Part shown: positions 8,526 to 16,215 of the stretch, piece after piece
How positions within the stretch are numbered: the stretch's first letter is position 1
Layout of the letters: each line of letters opens with the position of its first letter
Assembly (NCBI GenBank): GCA_942493365.1
Contig: OW818697.1
Location: 868,001 to 932,000 of the forward strand
DNA length: 64,000 nucleotides
Direction: 5' to 3'
Source of the DNA: UBA8949 sp942493365
GTDB taxonomy: Bacteria; Bacillota; Clostridia; Saccharofermentanales; UBA5734
Position numbers and translations under genes: made by a program
Notes under the pieces: model-generated
Databases searched by the model: none
The model's input: the letters and a program-made list of their open reading frames with translations, nothing else
Told to the model about the DNA's origin: nothing

Positions 8526-9140
8526 TCACTCGATGATCAGTTTTATTTCACTTTCCAGTTCTTGAACTGACATTTGATTCTTGCATGCATCTTGATCTTG
8601 CGGGATGGCCGTACCGTCTTCAATTAGATAAAACCCATCGAACGATCCATTAAACATATACTGGAAATATTCTCGTCCTTTGAATTCTTCTGGGGTAGTC
8701 AGGAAAAAGATGTAGTTTTTATTTGTTTTTGGAACAGGAAGCGTTGGCTCGTAAATCTCGTAATATCCGTTGGACTCACCGCCACGACGTGAGTCTACCT
8801 TGATTTCACTTCCTGACGTTAAATCACCTTTGATCACTTTATCAACACGAATATTGAAACTTGATACGTTTGCTTCCCTTGGATCTTTGCTTTTAACATA
8901 GCCTGCTGCAGCGAGGTCAAATCGCTTGATCGTAGAATTTGTTATCTCTCCAATCAAAATGACATCACTCATGGCAACCAATTGATCCAGCGAAGTGAAG
9001 GTCAGTGGATAAAGTTGATAAGTAATTACATTTGTTGTTTCTGCTGTCAATGTGTTTTTGCTTTGAACACTCGCGCTTGAACAAGACGTTGAGAAAAATA
9101 AGATTAACACAATGAATCCTAAAAGAAATTTTCTTTTCAT
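8526..9140 (-). CDS. putative secreted lipoprotein, unknown function
   Basis: Family not recognised. The 204-residue product begins MKRKFLLGFIVLILFF and has a clear lipobox, FSTSCSS, so it should be exported and lipid-anchored at Cys20. The mature part has a short beta-rich look (VILIGEITNSTIKRFD; VIKGDLTSGSEIKVD; NYIFFLTTPEEF) that resembles small proteins of unknown role in Bacillota, where a resistance or immunity function is only speculation. AAAGGAG stands before the ATG on the minus strand. It is AT-rich compared with flanking operons and has an unusually long upstream non-coding leader. Confidence 0.75.
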   Translation of the reverse strand: MKRKFLLGFIVLILFFSTSCSSASVQSKNTLTAETTNVITYQLYPLTFTSLDQLVAMSDVILIGEITNSTIKRFDLAAAGYVKSKDPREANVSSFNIRVDKVIKGDLTSGSEIKVDSRRGGESNGYYEIYEPTLPVPKTNKNYIFFLTTPEEFKGREYFQYMFNGSFDGFYLIEDGTAIPQDQDACKNQMSVQELESEIKLIIE

Positions 9141-9568
9141 AAAAGTTCTCCTTTCACTTACGGGCAGTTCAAGGCTTGGTATCGACCTAAAAGAGGTTTC
9201 AACTCCTTCGCCTGTGCCAATAACCTTGTTGCCATGTACCTTTTCTTCTACAACTTCCTAAGACCGCATTCGTCTTTGTCAGGACTCACGCCCGCTCAGG
9301 TCGCTGGTGACAAGTATTCGGATAAGCAACGTCGAAATTGGCTACTGTTTGTTTGAGTAGTATTCGATTTTCAAGGTACCTGCCTGAAGTTGTCTTCGGG
9401 CTATTTCTGCTGCCGGTCTCATGGCAGTGGAAAACTTGTTTGTCTGTTTGATCTTGTGTTATTCTGTTTCCGGGTGATCTTTGGCCGATTTATTCTTTTA
9501 TCGGCTGCACACCTTTTGTTTCTTTGGCCTCATTTATTCATCTTTAGTTAACAGAGCCCTTACGGGTT
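9141..9568 (-). other. 428-bp leader region with several hairpins, unassigned
   Basis: No convincing gene lies between the metalloprotease stop and the lipoprotein start. Read on the minus strand the segment holds several short hairpins, for example GCCGAT/ATCGGC near 9487-9508 and TCCT..AAGAC/GTCTT..AGGA near 9257-9285. It also holds a CCTTGAAAATCGAATAC stretch near 9366-9382 that resembles the sequence found in rRNA operon spacers. This could be a structured leader or a separate small RNA for the lipoprotein gene. No known riboswitch consensus was recognised. Confidence 0.4.
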
Positions 9569-11140
9569 TTACCAGATTGAATTGACACCAGCAATATCAC
9601 TAACAGTAGGATAAAGTATGATATTTTCGACACCGTGACCCATGACACAAAAATTATGGTCTGGTTCAATGTTACCCATATTTACCAACCCTAATGTATG
9701 CCCCAGTTCGTGTTCAAATACGGCAATGGAGCAATCAATGAAATATCCGTTGTTGAGCCAATTTGTTAAGTTAGTTGGATTAAAGATTAAATCAAATGAA
9801 GTGTAGGGATTGACGCCAGCGCTTACACAAGCTATACCATCATAAGTATTATCAGTTATCACATTATTTCCATATACATTATCTATATAAAAATAACAAT
9901 CAGCTCCTGAGTTATTCCACCGAGTCATTGCAGCATAAAATTGACCACCATACGAGGTCAACTCATCAATATCAAGTGGGATGCTGTTACTAATGTAGCG
10001 AGGACCAGCAGCATAATAATAATCATTTGTATCTACATCGATGATAAGTTTCGGACTATAACTTGTCGAAGAATTATCAGATGATTCAAATGATGCCCAA
10101 GTTGATGTGCTACTTTCTACAGCATCATAAATTTTTACACCATAATTGGGGTACAAATTATATCTCCATCGCTTTGCGATATCGGTAAGATATATACTGT
10201 ACCAGTCATTATATTGTCCAGAGCCATAAATCACAGTAGAGTTACAATTGGGACTATTCCACCATGTCACTGAACTGGACGACCAATCAGTTTCGATACG
10301 CAAAGCTCGAAGATTAATTGCCCCGGAGCTTGAGTATCGCTCTAATTCGATGCGAGAAGACGATATGGGATATTTATTGTCAATTGCTGGATAAGTCCAC
10401 TTTACAAAAGTCCTTCGGATTCCGTATGTCGAATCACAGCCTGTGCGTAAGTATGGGTTCAAATAGTAATTCGTATTTGGATATGTACGAGATGCATATG
10501 AATCAAATGTGACTGAAGATCCCTGAACTGTTGGATCGATCACAACAGGGTATTGTGTGGTAGGATCGTTTAAAAATTCTAAATCAAGGTATACCGTTAA
10601 TTTAATGCCTTCATCAGAAGGGGAATAATCCCATTTTAGCAAATTGCTGGAGCAACCGTTTGCATCAATTATATACAAGTTAATCATCTGGAATATCTTT
10701 TCACTATTCTCCAGATCATAAAACACGCCAATTTCAGAACTGGATTTATTTTTTTCTCCAGTATCTTCATTAAACCCAGTGTTTTCGACTTTGTCTTTTC
10801 TAAAGCCCATGGTCTTATCCATTTGAACATTGTACGATAATTCAGAAAATGAAGGTTTAGAGTAAAGAATAATATCCTCTTTCAACGTATCGCCAGAAAC
10901 AGTGTACGCCAAATCACAATTGTCAAATATATCATTACAAATGATTGTATTCGACTTGGAATTTAGTCCAATCAAATAATCGTTCCCAAATTCCTTTACG
11001 CCATTACTTATTGATAGTGTGGATTTTTGACTTATATCCAAAGAAAAACTTGCCCAATGATCTTGTTTTGAAACTTTCGAATATAAAGTACTATTAGCAA
11101 GTCCATAATATGTCTTATAAGTCATTTGATTGATTTTCAA
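9569..11140 (-). CDS. DNRLRE-type secreted metalloprotease, frameshifted C-terminal part
   Basis: This 523-residue reading frame is the body of a secreted protein whose first part is encoded just upstream in another frame. It has a DNRLRE-like beta-rich region (about 180-350: VTFDSYASRTYPNTNYY; LRTGCDSTYGIRRTFVKW). The C-terminal matrixin-like zinc-protease domain (about 395-523) carries HELGHTLGL followed by a CVMGHG Met-turn-like segment. In the HExxHxxGxxH pattern the third ligand position is Asn (HELGHTLGLVN), so catalysis is doubtful. There is no credible start of its own (a TTG inside the upstream frame). Removing one base near 11119-11121 would join the two frames. Confidence 0.75.
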   Translation of the reverse strand: MKINQMTYKTYYGLANSTLYSKVSKQDHWASFSLDISQKSTLSISNGVKEFGNDYLIGLNSKSNTIICNDIFDNCDLAYTVSGDTLKEDIILYSKPSFSELSYNVQMDKTMGFRKDKVENTGFNEDTGEKNKSSSEIGVFYDLENSEKIFQMINLYIIDANGCSSNLLKWDYSPSDEGIKLTVYLDLEFLNDPTTQYPVVIDPTVQGSSVTFDSYASRTYPNTNYYLNPYLRTGCDSTYGIRRTFVKWTYPAIDNKYPISSSRIELERYSSSGAINLRALRIETDWSSSSVTWWNSPNCNSTVIYGSGQYNDWYSIYLTDIAKRWRYNLYPNYGVKIYDAVESSTSTWASFESSDNSSTSYSPKLIIDVDTNDYYYAAGPRYISNSIPLDIDELTSYGGQFYAAMTRWNNSGADCYFYIDNVYGNNVITDNTYDGIACVSAGVNPYTSFDLIFNPTNLTNWLNNGYFIDCSIAVFEHELGHTLGLVNMGNIEPDHNFCVMGHGVENIILYPTVSDIAGVNSIW

Positions 11141-11453
11141 ACTGAAAATTTGATTCGCTTAAACTGCTAACGATATTGTTGTTAACTTCTTTCCATGAAC
11201 CATCGTTATCCTTATAGTTTATTTTTTGTGAATCTACAACATATGTTACTATGTTCTCATTTGTTCGATAAGCATTTGCGTATTCAGATGATAAGTCATC
11301 AACTTTCGGACATGAAATTATTTGATCTACGGAAAGAGTTTCTGCCGCAAGTTCATGATCAGGTTCATCTGCAACACTAAAAGCGCTCGTATTTGTGAAG
11401 GAAAATAGTGTAATAAAGAGTATAAATATGAAAAGGAATAATCTTTTTGTCAC
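11115..11453 (-). pseudogene. N-terminal piece of the frameshifted secreted metalloprotease
   Basis: This 112-residue frame starts at a GTG and opens with a signal peptide (KRLFLFIFILFITLFSF, cleavage expected near AFS-VAD). It continues with the propeptide-like INYKDNDGSWKEVNNNI typical of the start of long DNRLRE or YD-repeat proteins, and stops after SNFQFENQSNDL. The protein pattern continues (YKTYYGLANSTLYSK) in the other frame at the same place. A single extra base, natural decay, an assembly error or programmed frameshifting would each explain this. Confidence 0.7.
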
Positions 11454-11498
11454 TATACCGTACCTACGCTTTCTCTCTATTTTATTGTGTATTGTTTA

Positions 11499-11527
11499 AT
11501 ATTATGACAAAAAATATATTTTGTCAA
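11499..11527 (-). promoter_or_regulatory. promoter of the frameshifted metalloprotease
   Basis: On the minus strand TTGACA (11527-11522), a 17-base spacer and TAATAT (11504-11499) form a near-consensus sigma-A promoter about 40 bases before the GTG start. Confidence 0.65.
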
Positions 11528-11558
11528 CTTTCCGCATATAAAAAAAGCATATCAGTTC

Positions 11559-11625
11559 AAGGAATTGAAATCCTGTAAACAAGAATCGGGCCTGCGGCCA
11601 AAAGCTGCAAGCCCGATTTTGTTTT
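11559..11625 (+). repeat. 67-bp hairpin repeat, copy 2
   Basis: Identical to copy 1 over all 67 bases and in the same orientation. Together copies 1 and 2 bracket the lipoprotein and metalloprotease genes as direct repeats. Confidence 0.85.
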
Positions 11626-11675
11626 TGAGATTAATTGATACAATATATTTATTAGTCCAGAGGTGAGGGTTAAGG

Positions 11676-11930
11676 ATGTTGGTTTATATTGAGAGCTACT
11701 GGGGCGACCGACTAATTTCAGGTAAAAAGTGTTCGGAAAAAGAGTTGAGACAAAAAATGAAACTGGTGTTGGAAATTACTCAGTCTGAAGATTTCACGGC
11801 ACTGTTCTGTCGGATGCATCAATTCGATGAGTATCCATTGACAGATGATATTGAAACTGACTTTGTGCTTGATCTGGACACCTGCCTGGTATACAAGCCA
11901 AAATATTTGTCAGAAGTAGATGAAGAATGA
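11676..11930 (+). CDS. small hypothetical protein (84 residues)
   Basis: Not recognised. It is acidic toward the end (DDIETDFVLDLDTC; SEVDEE) with an amphipathic helix in the middle (EKELRQKMKLVLEITQ), and has no signal peptide or membrane segment. A GGTGAGGG at 11662-11669 precedes the ATG. The gene fills almost the whole space between two oppositely oriented copies of the 67-bp repeat, so gene and repeats look like one unit. It is AT-rich like the neighbouring accessory genes. Confidence 0.6.
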   Translation: MLVYIESYWGDRLISGKKCSEKELRQKMKLVLEITQSEDFTALFCRMHQFDEYPLTDDIETDFVLDLDTCLVYKPKYLSEVDEE

Positions 11931-11936
11931 TTATCC

Positions 11937-12004
11937 CAACAAACAAAATCGGGCTTGCAGCTTCTGACTGCAGGCCCGATTCATGTTTTAAGGATTTCAA
12001 TTCC
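11937..12004 (-). repeat. 67-bp hairpin repeat, copy 3 (inverted)
   Basis: The same element in reverse orientation and slightly diverged. The reverse complement reads GGAATTGAAATCCT, then the ATCGGGCCTGC stem, a changed loop and AGCCCGAT followed by TTTG. It faces copy 2 across the 84-residue gene. Confidence 0.8.
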
Positions 12005-12025
12005 ATCACTGATAATTGTTCATTG

Positions 12026-12652
12026 TTACTTTGCGTTAATCGCCTTTAAATAATTGTAGATCGTATACCTCGAGATCCCCAACTGCTCGGAGATGTAGGG
12101 AATGCTCTTCTGAAACGAGAAGGCGTTGCGTTCCTGTAAGAGCGCAATCAGCCGCATACGGTCGCTTTTGTTCATCAGCGACAGAGGCTTGCCGATGGTG
12201 GCCATGCTGTCCTCGAAAATGTCTTCCAGGCGGTGGTCGGGTGTTTCGCTCATGGCGACGACCATCGATTCGCCGACGGCGGTCAGGTCGCGGATGGCCG
12301 ACTCAGCGGCCGACATCAGGGTGTAATCGAAATTGATACCGAGGCCATAGTGGTAGTCCTTGCCGACGAATTGGAAGGTCGAACTTTTGATCATCTTGTT
12401 ATCAGCGGTGCGGCCCTGGGTGTTGATCAGATCCAAAAGACCGATAAACGATTCGTCGATCGGGATGTCGACGCCGAGGAAATTGAGCTTGTCACCCAGT
12501 TTGCGGCCGGTTACATGACCGTTGTAGATGGCGACGACCGAGTGTTCTTTATCGTTGATGTCATGAACGATCGTTTCACAGTTGCTGCCGAAGGTTTGGG
12601 CAATGCCGGACGCCAGCCGGTCGAGCATTTTGAAAGCTTCTTTTTTGTTCAA
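12026..12652 (-). CDS. YheO/DauR-like transcriptional regulator
   Basis: Regulator of about 208 residues with an N-terminal YheO-type PAS domain (about 1-115; CETIVHDINDKEHSVVAIYNG) and a C-terminal DauR-type helix-turn-helix (about 155-208; IPYISEQLGISRYTIYNYLKA). Family members include the D-arginine catabolism regulator DauR; the ligand here is unknown. TTG at 12652 is chosen because GAGGTG lies seven bases upstream on the minus strand; an in-frame ATG 15 bases earlier lacks a site. It is divergent from the second ptb gene with about 170 bases between, so it probably controls that gene. Confidence 0.82.
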   Translation of the reverse strand: MNKKEAFKMLDRLASGIAQTFGSNCETIVHDINDKEHSVVAIYNGHVTGRKLGDKLNFLGVDIPIDESFIGLLDLINTQGRTADNKMIKSSTFQFVGKDYHYGLGINFDYTLMSAAESAIRDLTAVGESMVVAMSETPDHRLEDIFEDSMATIGKPLSLMNKSDRMRLIALLQERNAFSFQKSIPYISEQLGISRYTIYNYLKAINAK

Positions 12653-12759
12653 GATCGCACACCTCATTCTTGTTTCAACATGAATTCAATATACCATCAT
12701 GGCTGAAACGACGCAATAACAGGCGAATTCAACCGATTATAGCATAAATAAACAAACTG

Positions 12760-12787
12760 TTGAATTCTCGGCCAAAAAGTGTAGAAT
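12760..12787 (+). promoter_or_regulatory. promoter of the second ptb gene
   Basis: TTGAAT at 12760-12765, a 16-base spacer and TAGAAT at 12782-12787 lie about 38 bases before the GTG start. The 12653-12759 segment toward the divergent regulator is the likely place for its binding site. Confidence 0.55.
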
Positions 12788-12825
12788 AGGGGTAGAGTTA
12801 TTCGCTTGTTTTGGAGGACCCTACC

Positions 12826-13728
12826 GTGATTCGGAGTTTTGAAGATCTGTACGATAAAATCAGCAAGATGCCGCGCATGACCATCAGCGTCGCCAATGCG
12901 CAAGACAAAGAAGCGCTGCTGTGCGTCAAGGAAGCCATGGACATTGGCATTGCCGACGGCATCCTGGTCGGCGACGAAAGCCTGATCCGCCCGATGCTCG
13001 CCGAAGTCGGCCTGCCGGAAGACATCCGCATCATCAACGAAACTGATCCCAAACAGGCCGCACTGACCGCCGTCAAAATCATTCGCGACGGTGAAGCTCA
13101 GGTGCTGCTGAAGGGCTTGCTCAATACCGCCGACTACCTCAAGGCCGTGCTCAACGCCGACGTCGGTCTGCGCACCGGCCGCCTGCTGTCCCATCTTGCG
13201 GCCTTTGAAGTGCCCGGCCAGAACAAGTTGCTCTACGCCACCGACACCGGCATGAACGTCATGCCCAACTACGATGAAAAACTGCAGATCCTGCAGAACG
13301 CCTTTATCGCGCTCAAAGCGCTTGGCATCGACAGCCCCAATGTTGCCTGTCTGACCGCCAACGAAAACGTCAACCCCAAGATGCCCAGCACCGTCGATGC
13401 CAAAATGCTGGCCGATTACTTTACCGCCGACCCGACCTTCACCGGTATTGTCGAAGGTCCGATCGCCATGGATGTCGCGACCAACCCCGAAGCGGCTCAC
13501 CACAAAGGCATCGACAGCAAGGTTTCCGGCAAGGTCGATCTGATGCTGTTCTCCAGCGTCGACTCCGGCAACATCTGGAGCAAATCGCTACTCTTCTACG
13601 CCGGCTTTAAAATGGCCGGTGTCATCCTCGGCGCCACCAACCCGATCGTCCTGGTCTCTCGCGCTGACACCGCCAAGACCAAGCTCGACTCGATTGCCCT
13701 GGCCTGCCTGATCGCAGCAGCCAAGTAA
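12826..13728 (+). CDS. ptb: phosphate butyryltransferase family protein, second copy
   Basis: A 300-residue paralogue of the ptb at 7438, colinear throughout and clearly similar by eye, including ILVGDESLIRPM, LLKGLLNTADYLKAVL and ENVNPKMPSTVD. GTG at 12826 is the start: TTGGAGGACC supplies the ribosome site, and the protein then begins like its paralogue (VIRSFEDLYD against MIHNFEELYA). A TTG at 12811 overlaps that site and is rejected. It is monocistronic, with no buk beside it, and divergent from a YheO/DauR-type regulator. It may serve a different acyl-CoA or growth condition and share the buk at 5342. Confidence 0.9.
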   Translation: MIRSFEDLYDKISKMPRMTISVANAQDKEALLCVKEAMDIGIADGILVGDESLIRPMLAEVGLPEDIRIINETDPKQAALTAVKIIRDGEAQVLLKGLLNTADYLKAVLNADVGLRTGRLLSHLAAFEVPGQNKLLYATDTGMNVMPNYDEKLQILQNAFIALKALGIDSPNVACLTANENVNPKMPSTVDAKMLADYFTADPTFTGIVEGPIAMDVATNPEAAHHKGIDSKVSGKVDLMLFSSVDSGNIWSKSLLFYAGFKMAGVILGATNPIVLVSRADTAKTKLDSIALACLIAAAK

Positions 13729-13757
13729 TTGACAAGTTTATCGAATAAGTATATTAT
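13729..13757 (+). promoter_or_regulatory. promoter of the PepSY-like protein gene
   Basis: TTGACA at 13729-13734, a 17-base spacer and TATTAT at 13752-13757 begin immediately after the ptb stop. The implied leader is about 140 bases; no known regulatory RNA was recognised in it. Confidence 0.6.
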
Positions 13758-13903
13758 GAATTTGACAGAACATTAAAAAATCATAACTCAATATTATGTT
13801 TTACCGTTTCAACATGAGGTGCAGCGGCATCACTCGGCATTTGAGATTAAATTATCGATAGGATTTATCCTGACGGATATGGATCTTAAGTTTGGAGGAA
13901 AAG

Positions 13904-14803
13904 ATGAAAAGGTATTTACTATTGTCCCTTGTTATTCTAGTTGTTATCGGCGCGCTTTTTGTTGGTGTATACGCGATACAACAAAACGAAAGTAATCCCA
14001 CTAATAATAACGATTCGGAAGGCTTCGAAATGTCGAAAGGCCTCGAAATGATTTTTGACATTACAAAGGGTAATTATGGGACTGTAAATTACGTAGGTCC
14101 GACAACCGATGGGAACACGCCCAAATATGATGACGACACGATTGAATTTGAAGATCTTGACTTTAGATATTACATTATAGAAGATGGTAGCTATATCAAA
14201 TCGATTTTGCGAAAGGCAGAATCGAAAAAGCCGTTGTTTAGTCGTATAAGCAGTATTGACGAAGCAGAAGATCATGCGCTGTTGATTGCTTCAGCTGCCT
14301 TTCCGGAGTTATGCACAATTGATTACGATATTTTCGCGAAAGTATTTGGTGAAGGCGATTCCAGTTTTTATTCTGTTGAAATCTGGCAAAAAGATGATAA
14401 CAAAGTCTATACGGGAAGAAAGGCAAGTGTTCAATTGACGGTCGATGGCCGACTCGAACTATTTGTAGCAATTGATTCCGACTATTCTGAAAATCCCCAG
14501 GAACCAAAAATTGATGAAGAAACGGCTATTTCATTGGCTTATGAGGCTTGCAAAGAAAAGATACTTGAGGATGGAGCTAGCGTTGAGCCCGATAGCAGTA
14601 GCGACAATGAGCCATATATTATATTTATCGGAAACAAAAGTGATCATCAGATCAACTCATATTTGACTTATTTTAATAACCAAAGGGTTTGGGTTATTAA
14701 AATATCAGGAGTAAAGACAAACAGGTTTTGGGGCGATCAAGAATTCGAGATACGTTTAAACTCGGATACGGGTGAAATTATTTTTTATGGCCACACAAGA
14801 TAA
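13904..14803 (+). CDS. membrane-anchored PepSY-like protein
   Basis: A 299-residue protein of unknown role. One N-terminal membrane helix (KRYLLLSLVILVVIGALFVG) is followed by an external Asn/Ser-rich linker. The last 100 residues fit a PepSY-like unit: helix EETAISLAYEACKEKI, then strands ending in RVWVIKISG and LNSDTGEIIFYG. PepSY units often inhibit proteases or act as periplasmic chaperones; that role is not shown here. ATG 13904 follows GGAGG at 13894-13898, and a TTG at 13892 overlaps this site. AT-rich compared with ptb. A 67-bp repeat follows the gene. Confidence 0.65.
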   Translation: MKRYLLLSLVILVVIGALFVGVYAIQQNESNPTNNNDSEGFEMSKGLEMIFDITKGNYGTVNYVGPTTDGNTPKYDDDTIEFEDLDFRYYIIEDGSYIKSILRKAESKKPLFSRISSIDEAEDHALLIASAAFPELCTIDYDIFAKVFGEGDSSFYSVEIWQKDDNKVYTGRKASVQLTVDGRLELFVAIDSDYSENPQEPKIDEETAISLAYEACKEKILEDGASVEPDSSSDNEPYIIFIGNKSDHQINSYLTYFNNQRVWVIKISGVKTNRFWGDQEFEIRLNSDTGEIIFYGHTR

Positions 14804-14825
14804 ATAACATAGTAGAGATAATTAT

Positions 14826-14887
14826 AAGGAAATATAATCCCATAAAGATGATCGGGCCTGCGGCAAAAGCTGCAAGCCCGATTTTTT
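14826..14887 (+). repeat. 67-bp hairpin repeat, copy 4 (diverged)
   Basis: Same architecture with a degenerate left part (AAGGAAATATAATCCC) and a conserved ATCGGGCC...AGCCCGAT stem ending in a T run. It follows the PepSY-like gene and could terminate it. Confidence 0.75.
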
Positions 14888-14962
14888 AAATGGATAAAAA
14901 TATGACACTTTTAGCTTTTATCTTTTCGTTGTTCGTTCGCCAAATTTCCGGCTCTGCCGGTT

Positions 14963-16099
14963 TTATTCGAACGTCTTTGCCGCCTCGCCCATCAGTTTGA
15001 CAATTTCGATGTGCTGCGGGCAGTGCGATTCGCATTCGGCGCATTGGATGCAGGTCGAAGCTTTGCCGCCGTGCATGGTTTCGAAGAAGTAGCCAACCTT
15101 ACTGCCGGCAAGGTTCTCGAACATGCGGTATTCGTTGGTGATTTTGAAGATGGTCGGGATATCGATGTTTTGCGGGCAGTTCTCGATGCAGTAGCGGCAG
15201 GACGTGCAGGGGATGATCGGCACACGAGCCAGCGCCGCGACGACACGTTCGATGACAGCCTTATCAGTGGCATCAAACGGCTTAAAGTTGGTAAAAGTGG
15301 CGAGGTTATCTTCCACCTGCGCGAGGTTGGACATGCCACTCAGGACGGTGATGATGCCCTCAAGCGATGCGGCATAGCGCATGGCCCAGGAGGCGGGGGA
15401 GGCATCCGGATCGGCGGCCTTGAGGATGCCGGTGACTTCGGCGTTGGGGGTGGCCAGAAAGCCGCCCTTGTTGGGCTCCATGATGATGACCGGCTTGCCG
15501 TGGCGGCGGGCGGTTTCGTAGCACAGGCGCGACTGATTGTTGACATCTTCCCAGTCGGCGTAATTGATCTGGAGCTGGACAAACTCAGCTTCGGGGTGGG
15601 CGGTGAGGATTTCATCCAGGACGTCGGCCTTGTCATGGAAGGAGAAGCCGGCGTGCCTAATCAGACCCTCCGCCTTGAGCGCCTGCAAAAATTGCCAGGC
15701 GCCGGCCTTTTCGGCATTGGCGGCACTTTCTTTGCTCAGGGAATGCAGAAGATAAAAATCGAAATATCCGGCGCCCGTGCGGCTGAGCGAGGTCTCGAAC
15801 ATACCGCGCATTTTTTCTGTTGAGAGCGGTCCCCAGACTGGCAGTTTGTCGGCAATCTGAATGGTGTCACGGGGGAAGCGCTTGACGACGGCATCGCGCA
15901 GTGCCATCTCGGATTTGCCTTCGCCGTAAATAAACGCGGTGTCAAAGTAGGTGAAGCCGCTGGCGATGAAGCGATCGGCCATGGTTTTGACCTGTTCAAG
16001 ATCATGTTCGCTCTTGAAATTGCCGGGTTCCAGATGAGGCAGTCGCATAAAGCCAAAGCCCAGTTTGGGAATTTCTGAACCCAGATAATCATTGGTCAT
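14963..16099 (-). CDS. aldo/keto reductase with C-terminal 2[4Fe-4S] domain
   Basis: A 378-residue protein of the aldo/keto reductase-ferredoxin family. The N-terminal TIM barrel (about 1-275) opens with LGSEIPKLGFGFMRLP and has the catalytic-type DTAFIYGEG (about 53-61) and YLLHSLSKES segments. The C-terminus (about 295-378) carries CTSCRYCIENCP and CIQCAECESHCP, two ferredoxin-like clusters. It should act in the cytoplasm on an unknown carbonyl or as a redox adapter. GGGAGG precedes the ATG on the minus strand. It is probably transcribed alone. Confidence 0.9.
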   Translation of the reverse strand: MTNDYLGSEIPKLGFGFMRLPHLEPGNFKSEHDLEQVKTMADRFIASGFTYFDTAFIYGEGKSEMALRDAVVKRFPRDTIQIADKLPVWGPLSTEKMRGMFETSLSRTGAGYFDFYLLHSLSKESAANAEKAGAWQFLQALKAEGLIRHAGFSFHDKADVLDEILTAHPEAEFVQLQINYADWEDVNNQSRLCYETARRHGKPVIIMEPNKGGFLATPNAEVTGILKAADPDASPASWAMRYAASLEGIITVLSGMSNLAQVEDNLATFTNFKPFDATDKAVIERVVAALARVPIIPCTSCRYCIENCPQNIDIPTIFKITNEYRMFENLAGSKVGYFFETMHGGKASTCIQCAECESHCPQHIEIVKLMGEAAKTFE

Positions 16100-16159
16100 G
16101 TTGTGTATCCTCCCGGATGTGTTTGATTCAATAGTTACCAGTTTACAGCAATTCTGGTC

Positions 16160-16191
16160 AAAAAAACAGGCCGTGTTTTCACGTCGGCCTG
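16160..16191 (-). terminator. terminator after the URO-D family gene
   Basis: On the minus strand CAGGCCG and CGGCCTG form a seven-pair stem with an 11-base loop followed by seven T residues, about 25 bases after the stop codon. Confidence 0.75.
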
Positions 16192-16215
16192 CTGGTTTAT
16201 GTGTGGCAATGACGA

